A stretch of DNA of 31,857 nt from Stramenopiles sp. TOSAG23-2. Its lineage: Eukaryota; Sar. The notes under the pieces are model-generated. The model made no database searches. It saw only the letters and a program-made list of their open reading frames with translations, and was not told the origin of the DNA. Shown piece after piece: positions 21,901-30,542 of this stretch (positions within the stretch are counted from its first letter, which is position 1; each line of letters opens with the position of its first letter). The translations under genes and the position numbers were made by a program. The stretch spans positions 1-31,857 of the forward strand of contig LT649365.1 in the NCBI GenBank assembly GCA_900128395.1. Reading direction: 5' to 3'.

Positions 21901-24900
21901 TCTTCAGCATACTTCTGTTGTAATTCCTCCATTTCATTTTTGAATTGGTCTTCCAAACTGCTCATTTGTATCAGACCGTCCTCTTTGGTTTGATTCCTTC
22001 TTGCAGCTTCTTCTTCCATATCCACAAAATGCAACCATTTGTCATACGCACGTCGTTTCTGTCGATTAATGCGCAACAGCACTTTGGTAAACATGTTTTT
22101 TGCATGTACAATTTGCATATTGTGCTTGAATCCTTTCAATTCAGCATTTTTTCTCCATTGGTTTAATGATGCAACCATTTGCATCCGCCAAGAACGTAGC
22201 ATGGTGTTCATAACGTAACGTGCTTTCATTTTAAGTGTTTTCTCTTTAATAATCTCAGCACCCCAGACGTCGAATGCATTGTTCAATGATGACATCCTCC
22301 ATTTCTCCGAGGACTTTGATAAAATTAAAAATGCACGAGAGCGACGACCATTATACCGTTGAACGTGAATTTTAAATGCAGCAATACCCCGGGACATCAT
22401 CAAGCGAGTATTTCCATCTTCAAGTTTGCTCAAAAGGCCTACTACACGCGCTTTCCTTGCGGCCAATTCCATGTCCTTCATGCTTTGTTCATGCAACTCG
22501 GTCACTTTTGCCAAATTTTCTTGATGCGATTGAGTAACTGATTCCATTTCTTTACGCAGTTTACCTTCAACTTCTGCAACTCTTGAGAAGTGACAGAATT
22601 TCGTCCATTTTGCCCAAGCGCTTTGGTAGGCAGCTTTTTCTTTGCTCACTATCATTGCAATGAAGCGCGCCGCTACCATATTTTCATGGTTTTGCCTTTG
22701 TAGTTCCAAAGCTGCATTATTACTGGCTTTGCGTTGCTCCTCTAGGATAGATGTTAAGCGGAATCGATCCCATTGGCGGAATGATTTGGCTATTTTCCCT
22801 TGAATATGTTTTCTTACAGCATTAACAATAAATCGAGTGGCTTCTGCATGTCTAACGGCAAAGTCGGCTTCATCTCTCGTGCGATCCACCCACCGTAAAA
22901 ACCATACCATCATTTTCTTTTTAATATGCCGTTTAATGCTTACAACTACGAACTTAACAGCACTATTTACTTCTTTATTCTTTATTCCTAAAAATTGATT
23001 TGCATTGAACCATTGTACAAACGCTGTATTTAAACGTTTCTTATAGTGACGCTGAATCTGTACTACACAAAATCGTACTGCTGCATCTCGCTTAATTCTT
23101 TCTTCCATTAAAATTCTACTGACCTCACACCAATGTGCGAATCCATCCGAAAGCCGCCCTTTTATGTAATTTCGTATGCAATTAACTATATATTTGGTAG
23201 CAGAATGGACACGAAGAGCTTGTATTTTTAAGCCTCTGGTAACATTGACCCAATATCGAAATTTTCGGGTTTTCACCCTTTGCAAGCCCTCTTCCATCTT
23301 CATGTACAAATATGTACATTTGCGCCTTTTTCTACCATCATGCTGTCGCAATTTGTTCACTTTAGAAAACCATTTACGGAATGCATGGGCCATTCTCTTA
23401 TCCATATATTGTCGCACCTTATTGACGATAAATTTTTGAGCCATTCCAAACTTCATACGCTGTTGTCGCACATACATTGAATAATATACCAATTGACGAA
23501 AGCCTGAGTGTAAGCCACGGACGGCATGTGCATCAAAAATTTTATTTAATTTTTGAGCACCCAGTCTCGCATTTTCAACAAATTGTCGGACTAGTAGACA
23601 ATTCATCCTCCAAGTTTGGAAACCACGATTCAAAACGCTGTTATCAATCTTTGTTAAGTAATATCTGTATGTTCTACGGACTCTTTCTTCTTTCTCTGAA
23701 ATTTCTCTAGCAATGGTGTGCCATCGACCAAAATATTTTCTCATTTTTTTCTTGACATAGCGCATCATTCCTCGGTAAGTCAACACCGCAGACACTTGTC
23801 TTTGAGTTTGACTAATTTGACCTAAAAGACTACTTCTGTTTGTCGACCATGTTGTATTTTTCCATGATGAAAATGCAGACATTTTCTTTTCATTTCGTAA
23901 CGTGTGATGCCTAATAGCCCATACTTTTACAATCAAACGGGCGCACAAGCGTTTTCGTAACTCTTCATGCGTTCTGACAATGGATTTCTTCTCTTGCATA
24001 TGTTTGCTATGTAAACTCAAAAGTTCCTTTTTTTTTCGTTCTTCCAACTCGTTAATCTGCGACATAGACTGTTTGCGGAAAATGCCATACTTTTCCTCAC
24101 TTTCTTGCCTGTACTGTCTATGTTTTTGCTCTGTTTCTTCTATTGATTTCAAATGTTGTAATCTAATACTCTCGACAATTGCTTTTCTATGCCACGTGGA
24201 GAATGCAAAATACATCTTCTGATTTAAAAGACGCATTAAAACGCGTTTTGCAATACGCACGGAAATTTCTTTTTCTTTTTTCCATTTTGCAAAGACTAAC
24301 CAAGCACGCCATCCCATCATTAGCTGTTTGTTTTCTACTCGAAGCATGACCCTTCCAGCAATCTTTCGAGCTCGCTCTCGTTCCGCATTCAGTTTTGTGG
24401 AAATACGACAGAAAGACAACCATTGTCTCCACCCAATTAACAAGTTTCTATTTTCCATTCGTTTCAAAACCCTTCTAGCCGATCGAGATCCATGTCTAAT
24501 TCTTTCATCATTTCGTATGGATCGGTTCACATAAGTCATCCACACTCTCCATGCTTTTAATTTATTCTTATTTTCCCAGCGTTGCAAGACTCTTATAGCA
24601 GCATTTGTCCCCGTATTGACTTTATGCTTTTCTCTTAAATCCATACCTACAAATCTAGTCCAAGTTCTCCATGCTTTCAAGAATATTTCGTTTTTCCATC
24701 GCTTCAAGACACGCCTTGCGTTGTCTCGCTTTCCTTCCATCACGTGTATATCTTTCGTAGCGCGTAGCATGTTCAGTTTAAATACTCCCATTGCTCTTGC
24801 CATCATACGTATTCTCCAGCTTTCTACAACTTGCTTTAAAAATAATGCAATGCACAAGGAATTGAAATATGCTGTTCCACCTTCCTCTCCAAGTTTGAAT

Positions 24901-27437
24901 ATTTTTGCACGCATTTGTAGGCGGGACAGTTTGTTTCTTTGAACCTGTAATAATCGTGCATCCTTAGCAATTGTTTTTCTGTGATCATCTGCTTCCATCA
25001 TTTTTAATTCTGCTAATGCTCTAGCTTCAGCCACTTCTCGTTTCATACCAAGAGCTCCGATTTGCAATTTCTTTCTCTCTTTTTCACCAGTGTCTAACTT
25101 CATACGCAAAGACTGTATCTCGGCTCTAAATTCTTCCCTTTCGTTTCCTTCGATACGATCAACTTCTAACTTTTCTTGTCGAAGCAGGGACATTTCTTCC
25201 TTTAACATTTCTTGTGTTTGAAGCAATTCATTTGTTTCCCGCTGTATCAAATCTAATTTTTGTTGAGCGCGGAAGGTTTCAGTTTTTATCTTAGTTTCAT
25301 ATGCAGCAGCCGCAGCAGCATCATATGCTTTGATAATTTCACCCCGAGATCCCATATATGCAGGATTAGTACTTTGTTCCGCGTTGTCGCTTTCCCCATT
25401 TCTATGCCTTGACGATAACCGCTTCCTTTTTTCCGCTTCAATTTGACGTGCAGTCTTTTGTATTAAAAGTTCTATTTTCTTTTTATTTGTTTCTTGCTCA
25501 TGTTTCAAAGCCTTTTCTAAAATGGCAGCATGTTCCTCTATAGCAGCTAGTCTGGCATCAAGGTTTCCATTTTCTTCCACAAGTACATGATTTTTATTTT
25601 TTACATCCATTATTTCTTTTTCCGACTCTTTTATTTTCTTTTGAATTTCTAATTGATATGCTTTGTGCGCGTCTCTCCATCTATTTGTTTCCATTTGTTC
25701 TCTTTCTAATTTTTTCTGTAATTCCAAAGACATCTCTAATATATCTTCATATCTTTTTTTCTGCGATTGTATCTCTCTTTTTAAAATGTCTTTTGTTTCC
25801 GTAAACTGTTTTGCTATTTCATTACGTTCTTTCAACACTGTATTATTTTGCTGGACCAATTCATTCACACTGTTTTTAAAAGTTTTGCGGACAGCTAGTG
25901 CACTTAAGCCAGCATTATGTTGCCAAGTAAGAAAAAGTTTTTGAACATTTCGTCTAGCCCAATTAGTTAAAATACGTGAAATTACATGCACGCTTTCATA
26001 CTGCGATTTTTTCTTTAAAATGTTCATCACATTACTTTCTAAATCCCCATTTCTTTGCTCAGCATGTTTCATTTTCTCTTTCAAACGCCGCCTAGCTTCC
26101 ACACCCGCCATTTTTGCTACTTTTAGTTTCCATTTATTTAAAGATCTGATCATTTTTAACTTTTCCAGACTACGCGCGTGTGACATAACTTGCACTGCAC
26201 CCGATTTGCGGATTGTATCTCTCATTATTTTCTGGGTATTCGTTAATTCAGTTGCTAATTGTTGTATGCGACCTACAATTCCATCAATCCCTTGAGAAAT
26301 TGTCGTCGTTTTAGATTGCGTTGAACCGTGACTCTTCTTTAATTGTGCAAGGGCTTTTTGCCTTTCGTTTGCTGCAGCTAGTAATTCATTACCAGATTCT
26401 TGCAACACCCCGATTGCACCTTTTGCAGAATTAAACTGCTGTATAAGAGCTTCTTGCTCTTTTTTCGTTGCATTTAACTGGGTGCGGACATTTGCTAGTT
26501 CCGAGGTAGTGTTCTCTAATTCTTGTGCTATTTCCAGTTTTTCAGTTTTCAAAATTGTTGCTTCTCGTTGTGTTTTAGACATCTTATGAAAAAGTTGCTG
26601 TTGTGTAGCTTCCATGACTTTCCCAACAGCTTCAGCAGTCTGTGCGTGGCTTGCTTGACCATCCCTTTCAAGCCGTAACGTAAACTCTAACCTCTCAAGT
26701 TTCTCTCTGAAATCCTGATTTTGGGAAATGTCATCCCACAAGTCATCATAAACATTTTTCTCATGCTCTACTATTCTGGAACGTTGTTGTTGACGTGACA
26801 AGCTCATGATTCGACTGTTATTGTTGTCATTATTATTATTATTATTACTACTACTGTTATTGGCATTATCTTGCAGGTCTATGTAAACACTACCACTTCT
26901 ACGGACATGAACCCTGCTTCTATTATTATTATTACTGTTGTTGTTATTTTTTGTATTAAAACTGCTTGAAACCATACCCTCATTATTATCTTCATTATCA
27001 CTGAAATTGTTATCTTCAAAAATACTAGTATAAATAGAATCATGTGACTCGTTTTGGCTATGTTCAGGTGCTGGTAACAACTCCTCTTCTAATAACTCCT
27101 CAATATTGAACTGATTATTATAATTATAACTTTGCCTTTGTGGAGACAATAATGCATTGTTCTGTTGCAATTTCATTAGCCATGATGCGTATGGTATTTT
27201 ATCACGCGTCAACATTTCTCCAGAAATCAAAAGCATTGTATCTTCATATGGAACACCAAGGACAGAGGACACAGTGTTACAAAAAACTTCAGTTGATAAT
27301 ATCCCATGATTTTCTCGATCATATTCTTTACAAGCTGTAAATATTTCATCGGCATTTTCTAAGACAACACGTTGCAAAGCCAGTGCATATTCTTTTGCAT
27401 GCATGTCATCTTCTTCTGTTCCTATGTCAACCTCCAT
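18963..27437 (-). CDS. Giant SFI1-like centrin-binding repeat protein
   Basis: The 2824-residue product, from the ATG at 27437 (an upstream in-frame TTG at 27461 is ignored), is probably a centriole, basal-body or spindle-pole scaffold that binds centrins along a long helix. SFI1-type motifs of the form L-x3-[FWL]-x2-W recur dozens of times. One array starts at residues 909, 949, 989, 1029 and 1065. Another starts at 1335, 1375, 1415, 1455, 1495 and 1535. A third pair starts at 1740 and 1780. Most of these have a strict 40-residue period, while some C-terminal motifs are 33 apart. The N terminus has a degenerate EF-hand-like loop (about 40-51), then Asn-rich linkers (about 160-220) and long Gln/Glu/Lys-rich coiled coil. 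The C-terminal 300 residues are disordered, with a basic K/S/R cluster and SP sites. Yeast Sfi1 is about 946 residues, human about 1240, so this is much longer. A coiled-coil flagellar protein is the alternative. Confidence 0.78.
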   Translation of the reverse strand: MEVDIGTEEDDMHAKEYALALQRVVLENADEIFTACKEYDRENHGILSTEVFCNTVSSVLGVPYEDTMLLISGEMLTRDKIPYASWLMKLQQNNALLSPQRQSYNYNNQFNIEELLEEELLPAPEHSQNESHDSIYTSIFEDNNFSDNEDNNEGMVSSSFNTKNNNNSNNNNRSRVHVRRSGSVYIDLQDNANNSSSNNNNNNDNNNSRIMSLSRQQQRSRIVEHEKNVYDDLWDDISQNQDFREKLERLEFTLRLERDGQASHAQTAEAVGKVMEATQQQLFHKMSKTQREATILKTEKLEIAQELENTTSELANVRTQLNATKKEQEALIQQFNSAKGAIGVLQESGNELLAAANERQKALAQLKKSHGSTQSKTTTISQGIDGIVGRIQQLATELTNTQKIMRDTIRKSGAVQVMSHARSLEKLKMIRSLNKWKLKVAKMAGVEARRRLKEKMKHAEQRNGDLESNVMNILKKKSQYESVHVISRILTNWARRNVQKLFLTWQHNAGLSALAVRKTFKNSVNELVQQNNTVLKERNEIAKQFTETKDILKREIQSQKKRYEDILEMSLELQKKLEREQMETNRWRDAHKAYQLEIQKKIKESEKEIMDVKNKNHVLVEENGNLDARLAAIEEHAAILEKALKHEQETNKKKIELLIQKTARQIEAEKRKRLSSRHRNGESDNAEQSTNPAYMGSRGEIIKAYDAAAAAAYETKIKTETFRAQQKLDLIQRETNELLQTQEMLKEEMSLLRQEKLEVDRIEGNEREEFRAEIQSLRMKLDTGEKERKKLQIGALGMKREVAEARALAELKMMEADDHRKTIAKDARLLQVQRNKLSRLQMRAKIFKLGEEGGTAYFNSLCIALFLKQVVESWRIRMMARAMGVFKLNMLRATKDIHVMEGKRDNARRVLKRWKNEIFLKAWRTWTRFVGMDLREKHKVNTGTNAAIRVLQRWENKNKLKAWRVWMTYVNRSIRNDERIRHGSRSARRVLKRMENRNLLIGWRQWLSFCRISTKLNAERERARKIAGRVMLRVENKQLMMGWRAWLVFAKWKKEKEISVRIAKRVLMRLLNQKMYFAFSTWHRKAIVESIRLQHLKSIEETEQKHRQYRQESEEKYGIFRKQSMSQINELEERKKKELLSLHSKHMQEKKSIVRTHEELRKRLCARLIVKVWAIRHHTLRNEKKMSAFSSWKNTTWSTNRSSLLGQISQTQRQVSAVLTYRGMMRYVKKKMRKYFGRWHTIAREISEKEERVRRTYRYYLTKIDNSVLNRGFQTWRMNCLLVRQFVENARLGAQKLNKIFDAHAVRGLHSGFRQLVYYSMYVRQQRMKFGMAQKFIVNKVRQYMDKRMAHAFRKWFSKVNKLRQHDGRKRRKCTYLYMKMEEGLQRVKTRKFRYWVNVTRGLKIQALRVHSATKYIVNCIRNYIKGRLSDGFAHWCEVSRILMEERIKRDAAVRFCVVQIQRHYKKRLNTAFVQWFNANQFLGIKNKEVNSAVKFVVVSIKRHIKKKMMVWFLRWVDRTRDEADFAVRHAEATRFIVNAVRKHIQGKIAKSFRQWDRFRLTSILEEQRKASNNAALELQRQNHENMVAARFIAMIVSKEKAAYQSAWAKWTKFCHFSRVAEVEGKLRKEMESVTQSHQENLAKVTELHEQSMKDMELAARKARVVGLLSKLEDGNTRLMMSRGIAAFKIHVQRYNGRRSRAFLILSKSSEKWRMSSLNNAFDVWGAEIIKEKTLKMKARYVMNTMLRSWRMQMVASLNQWRKNAELKGFKHNMQIVHAKNMFTKVLLRINRQKRRAYDKWLHFVDMEEEAARRNQTKEDGLIQMSSLEDQFKNEMEELQQKYAEERKRAEEEKQKMEEEKKMLKSEKSLVEMEKKKAQEQFNIENGTLQQQFEAAMAKANLLKAHLLLTAIIRSYRKKMMLRGYLRWWFATKAIQSEELRKRLEVAHSKKVETLADEHKMMEEKMLKERSTLESDYTNRFRQTKKRQIGQTVIRCINVNIRSRLMKGMNRWKLFTNHLKKKSGNYVVGTRVLDKVILSLKRRRKFAAFMRFRRFVHFDKQNEFKNQFGLKRSFNLIKTCFQRYDQSRLARGWKKWVDYNATVIKNREGQLYSIKSIFSILEGWRKKQLFQAVKKWHIMCEKRKFHALVISKMLLPLRRKSKMLVAKAFVRWVTVSLTHPTYRWAQAGRELAIKMHHLSMVWKRNKVSQAFRAWTTHTHLIHHLILEKNFTMKIDSRFAEAAALQKIHSQKAKIIAARQFDRVFKLLNKKIEKSYFEHWKFLRIRAQDEEIFLRRIAMKLGKKAIAAAMRKWKGLVKEINSLNYRGSLIKRVIGHIAKEKLHFYWYKFKRICRRYKQLEMEEKVHDELEEEKIKIRFSHITLKLMKIKLYNGYHKWKEMWQTASSHQTAIKTLERLFVRDLKSARRSYFHKWARITVEENYKEILKAHVQRTGNKLVELRAQKLKAVYGWRWSRNILRKNKEQWEQKEQENKGYLEKMESTVVALKSEHEEEAVWSEAMTREIKTLQQRMVMVQSKQIEEMKTSDSKRRKEATIFLFRVMHRYLVQRKKYRAFRIWREGLILSRHEQLADRLLKKQKKSDIAVKRITALVNKAQRDHQKTEMLLSDIKERAQAIRRSARGRTKSPTMTRRGGRSKKSKGMKSKKKKGVKTVSAIRSSSGGVIRLHRTGSVEINIPNFERNISARGTIKDTKRLSSPFGTPSIHAHNTSLSPENTYGRSTVSSRNRSLSPARRANKITNIQRDPQGNSESVPWISPGVGETHWHPPENASFTKKNDDENMDDDTYDMEFSSTSTKKAPVYLFENV
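22720..23435 (-). repeat. Second protein-level array, six units with exact 40-residue period
   Basis: Encodes about residues 1335-1573. Units start KFIVNKV, TYLYMKM, KYIVNCI, RFCVVQI, KFVVVSI and RFIVNAV at exactly 40-residue steps. Each has the conserved tryptophan at position 22 (RKW, RYW, AHW, VQW, LRW, RQW). The spacing is exact across all six, unlike the looser spacing of known SFI1 repeats. Confidence 0.82.
24190..24713 (-). repeat. Protein-level tandem array, 40-residue SFI1-like units
   Basis: Encodes about residues 909-1083. Units begin with RVLKRW, RVLQRW, RVLKRM, RVMLRV and RVLMRL, with spacings 40, 40, 40 and 36. Each carries a WRxW-type core 15-18 residues in (AWRTW, AWRVW, GWRQW, GWRAW; FSTW in the last). 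DNA identity between units is modest, so these are old protein repeats and not recent DNA duplications. Confidence 0.8.
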
Positions 27438-28259
27438 CGTTATCAATTTGTAATGTATCAAGCAAGAATTGCCATATATTTCTATATGGATAATGATATA
27501 TACGTATTTAAATATATATAAGTTGTTAATTATTTATTGCAAGTGCTATTATTGGATTTCTTCTTCTTCTTCATTCTTCTTGTAAAGTTTATTCGTATTG
27601 TTATTAATGATATATGCCTGTTAGGAGATAATTTATTAATTATACTTTACGATAAAAAATAATATCACACACACACAGTTAAAGATTCTGCACGCCAATA
27701 TCGATATTGCCAATATTAATATTATCGTAAATAATAATAAAGCTGTAGACTAATAATACGTGGTACATTACAATATGCAGTAATATCGAAAAAGATAAAA
27801 GTAACAAATAAAAAAAGTCTGTAGACGACTAGTATTCTGGTATGCGATGGTATTTTATATAAAACGACTAAATACGAGGAGCCATGGTGCTATTGTGCTG
27901 GTAGCCGGATCAACGAATTATTCCATAAATGATACAAAATATTATCTTATTAATATTTATTTGGATACATTTCGGAACATATTTTGGAATAAAAAAAAAA
28001 ATAGTTGTTTCCACCAGCCAGCGAACCCCAGAACCCTAATTGAATTTGTAAATATATAATAATATAATATAGATTAACACAGATTTACGAAGTAGGAATC
28101 TATAGTTATACATAGTATATTTTATACAACAAAATTTGTATAAAGAATTATTTCAAATCATCAAATAGATACTCAGTTTTTAGATTTGATAAATTCGAGT
28201 AGTATATATTTTATATCTAAACAAATTAAATCGTTAATTAAATTTACATCATCGAAAAA
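27438..28259. promoter_or_regulatory. Divergent upstream region (SFI1-like / UDP-sugar pyrophosphorylase)
   Basis: It separates two divergent start codons (822 bp). It contains a CA run (about 27666-27677), a perfect 14-bp palindrome CAATATCGATATTG (27696-27709) followed by AATATTAATATT (27712-27723), a relatively GC-rich patch (about 27875-27912) and an A-rich leader directly before the ATG at 28260. No gene is seen; factor identities are unknown. Confidence 0.5.
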
Positions 28260-30185
28260 ATGGCTGGAATTGTGGAAGAATTACAAAAAAATGAAACATA
28301 TGCACCGTTAGTGAAAAATTTATTAGACGCTGGACAAAATGAAATCTTTGATAAATTCAATTTAAATGATACGGAACAAATTGCATCATTTTTTAATCAA
28401 GTAAAGCTACTTGAAGATGGATATCCAGGTGGTATTGAAGCATATGTAAAGCAAGCGAGGAAATTGTTAGAAGCATCTAAACGTGGAGATAATCCTTTCG
28501 AGGGATATGTACCAGAAGTACCTAAAGGTGCAACCCTATATTTTAACACAGATGAATTTAATGAAATGGAAAAAGTTGGTTTAGAAAACGCTGATAAATT
28601 AGCCTTTGCATTGGTTGCCGGTGGCCTTGGGGAGCGTTTAGGATATAGTGGTATCAAAGTTGCTTTGCCATCAGAAATAACGACGGAAGATTGTTATTTA
28701 AAAGTTTATATTGAATCGATATTAGCTTTACAAAAAGCTACAAACGCATCGAAGCCTTTGCCATTGGTTATGATGACATCGGACGATACGCATTCACGTA
28801 CGGTTGAATTATTGGAGAAAAATAATTATTTTGGAATGCTTAAGGAACAAATAACATTATTGAAACAAGAAAAAGTGGCAAGTATACGCAATGCAAATGG
28901 TGCTATTGCATGTGATCCAAATGATCCATATAAAATCTTAACGAAACCGCATGGACATGGAGATATACATTATCTATTACATTCGTCTGGAACGGCACAA
29001 AAATGGCTTGACGAGGGTCGTACATATATATTATTCTTTCAAGATACAAATGGTTTAGTCTTCCGCAGTCTATTGGCATGTCTAGGTGTTGCAGTTTCAC
29101 GAAATTTTAGTGCGAATTCTATAACTGGACCAAGAAAAGCAAAGCAAGCTGTTGGTGCAATTTGTTGCCTGAAAAGAGAAGATGGAACATCTATCACTAC
29201 AAATGTTGAATACAATCAATTAGACCCGTTGTTACGTGCAACACCAGGATACGAGCAAGGTGATGTGAATGGGGAAGATGGATTAAGCCCATTTCCTGGA
29301 AATTTCAATCAATTGCTATTTCGTTTAAATGATTATGTAAAAACGTTAGATGTTACAAAAGGGTTAGTTCCAGAATTTGTGAATCCAAAATACGCCGACG
29401 AGACACGGACAACTTTTAAAAAACCAACTCGTTTGGAGTGTATGATGCAAGATTTACCGCGTATGTTTGACAGTTCATGTGTGGTTGGTTTTACCACGTG
29501 TATAGGCAATGGGCTATCAAAAGAACGACAAGATTTTCTATGTCAAAATTTAGACATGACATTGGCGTCTATTATGAAGCGTGATATTAGTTTTTTCTCC
29601 CCAGTTAAAAATAATGTAATTGACGCTGCGAAGAAGCAGCTTGGTGGGAATCATCCAGCATGTGCATCATCCGGTGAAGCAGATTTATATGAAATAAATG
29701 CACGTGCATTGATTAGCTTAGGTGCATTTGTGCAGCCACCAGAAAAGAAGAGATGGTTTGGAAAAGATGGAAGTAGCGTTATTGAAACATTTGAATGGCC
29801 ACACATCGTCTTATCAGCAAATGTATCAAAATCTGTCCAATCGTTAAAAGATTGTTTTGTTAACCCATCCTTTGTTAAAATTAGCAGTCGTTCTACGTTA
29901 GTTATTCGTGGCACTGGACAAGTTGTAATTGATACTTTGGATTTAGATGGTGCACTTGTAATTGAAGCTTGTGAAGGTGCTGTGGTAAATGTACCAAATT
30001 TAGTAGTTCGTAATGATTCATTCATGTTCCGAGCTTTGTATGAAGAAGGCGATGCATCAAAGAATAGCGAGAAGGATAATATACCGGAGTACCTACAAAT
30101 CCGTGGATATGAATTGATTAAAGGGGAATGTAGAAATGAAATATTCAAAGAGCCAGGAAAGTATGGAGTGATCAATGAAGAGTAA
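28260..30185 (+). CDS. USP: UDP-sugar pyrophosphorylase (USP)
   Basis: It catalyses sugar-1-phosphate + UTP to UDP-sugar + diphosphate, with broad specificity (Glc, Gal, GlcA, Ara, Xyl 1-phosphates in plant and trypanosomatid enzymes). It thus salvages monosaccharides for glycan synthesis, normally in the cytosol. The 641-residue product has the nucleotide-binding signature GGLGERLGYSGIKVALP (121-137), PHGHGD (230-235), FFQDTNGL (259-266), and a C-terminal region of short beta repeats (about 530-600) like the left-handed helix of the family. The plant enzyme is about 614 residues. The ATG at 28260 has an A-rich context (AAAAAATGG) and the first helices match family architecture. UDP-GlcNAc pyrophosphorylase and UGPase are related, but the GERLGYSGIKVALP wording is USP-like. 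No signal peptide is seen. Confidence 0.9.
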   Translation: MAGIVEELQKNETYAPLVKNLLDAGQNEIFDKFNLNDTEQIASFFNQVKLLEDGYPGGIEAYVKQARKLLEASKRGDNPFEGYVPEVPKGATLYFNTDEFNEMEKVGLENADKLAFALVAGGLGERLGYSGIKVALPSEITTEDCYLKVYIESILALQKATNASKPLPLVMMTSDDTHSRTVELLEKNNYFGMLKEQITLLKQEKVASIRNANGAIACDPNDPYKILTKPHGHGDIHYLLHSSGTAQKWLDEGRTYILFFQDTNGLVFRSLLACLGVAVSRNFSANSITGPRKAKQAVGAICCLKREDGTSITTNVEYNQLDPLLRATPGYEQGDVNGEDGLSPFPGNFNQLLFRLNDYVKTLDVTKGLVPEFVNPKYADETRTTFKKPTRLECMMQDLPRMFDSSCVVGFTTCIGNGLSKERQDFLCQNLDMTLASIMKRDISFFSPVKNNVIDAAKKQLGGNHPACASSGEADLYEINARALISLGAFVQPPEKKRWFGKDGSSVIETFEWPHIVLSANVSKSVQSLKDCFVNPSFVKISSRSTLVIRGTGQVVIDTLDLDGALVIEACEGAVVNVPNLVVRNDSFMFRALYEEGDASKNSEKDNIPEYLQIRGYELIKGECRNEIFKEPGKYGVINEE

Positions 30186-30205
30186 AATGTTTTACTTGGA
30201 TGAAG

Positions 30206-30464
30206 TAATATAAAAAATTCTCTTATATTTATAAGTTAAAGATTTTATTTACTCATACTGTTATATTCACTACGAGCTCGTATATATATAAAAAATATTC
30301 TCTTACTTATATATATATGTGTGTAATTACCAGAAATAATAATAAATTGAAAGATGAAGTAATATATCTCACATATACGAAATATATTTTATTTTAATAA
30401 TAAGTATTAATTAAATATTTTAATAATAAGTATGATATATCATATAAGAGAATTTTTTATATTA
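30206..30464. repeat. Inverted-repeat element with 23-bp perfect arms
   Basis: The arm at 30206-30228 is the exact reverse complement of 30442-30464 (core AAAAAATTCTCTTATAT). The enclosed sequence of about 213 bp is AT-rich, has a third imperfect arm near 30285-30305, and a small internal repeat (TATTTTAATAATAAGTA, about 30390-30432). TA flanks both ends if the outermost TA is taken as a target-site duplication. It fits a MITE, or paired 3'-end signals of the two convergent genes, whose stops are 21 and 79 bp away. Confidence 0.7.
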
Positions 30465-30542
30465 ATATATTACGAGTACTCGTATATTAGTTATTTTGTG
30501 TGTACGAAATAAAAAAAATAGAAAAACTTCCTATTTTTATAT

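Noticed and set aside
27847-28059. 70-residue plus-strand frame in the divergent region before UDP-sugar pyrophosphorylase
   Set aside because: No recognisable domain, AT-rich biased composition, and it lies in promoter/leader DNA.
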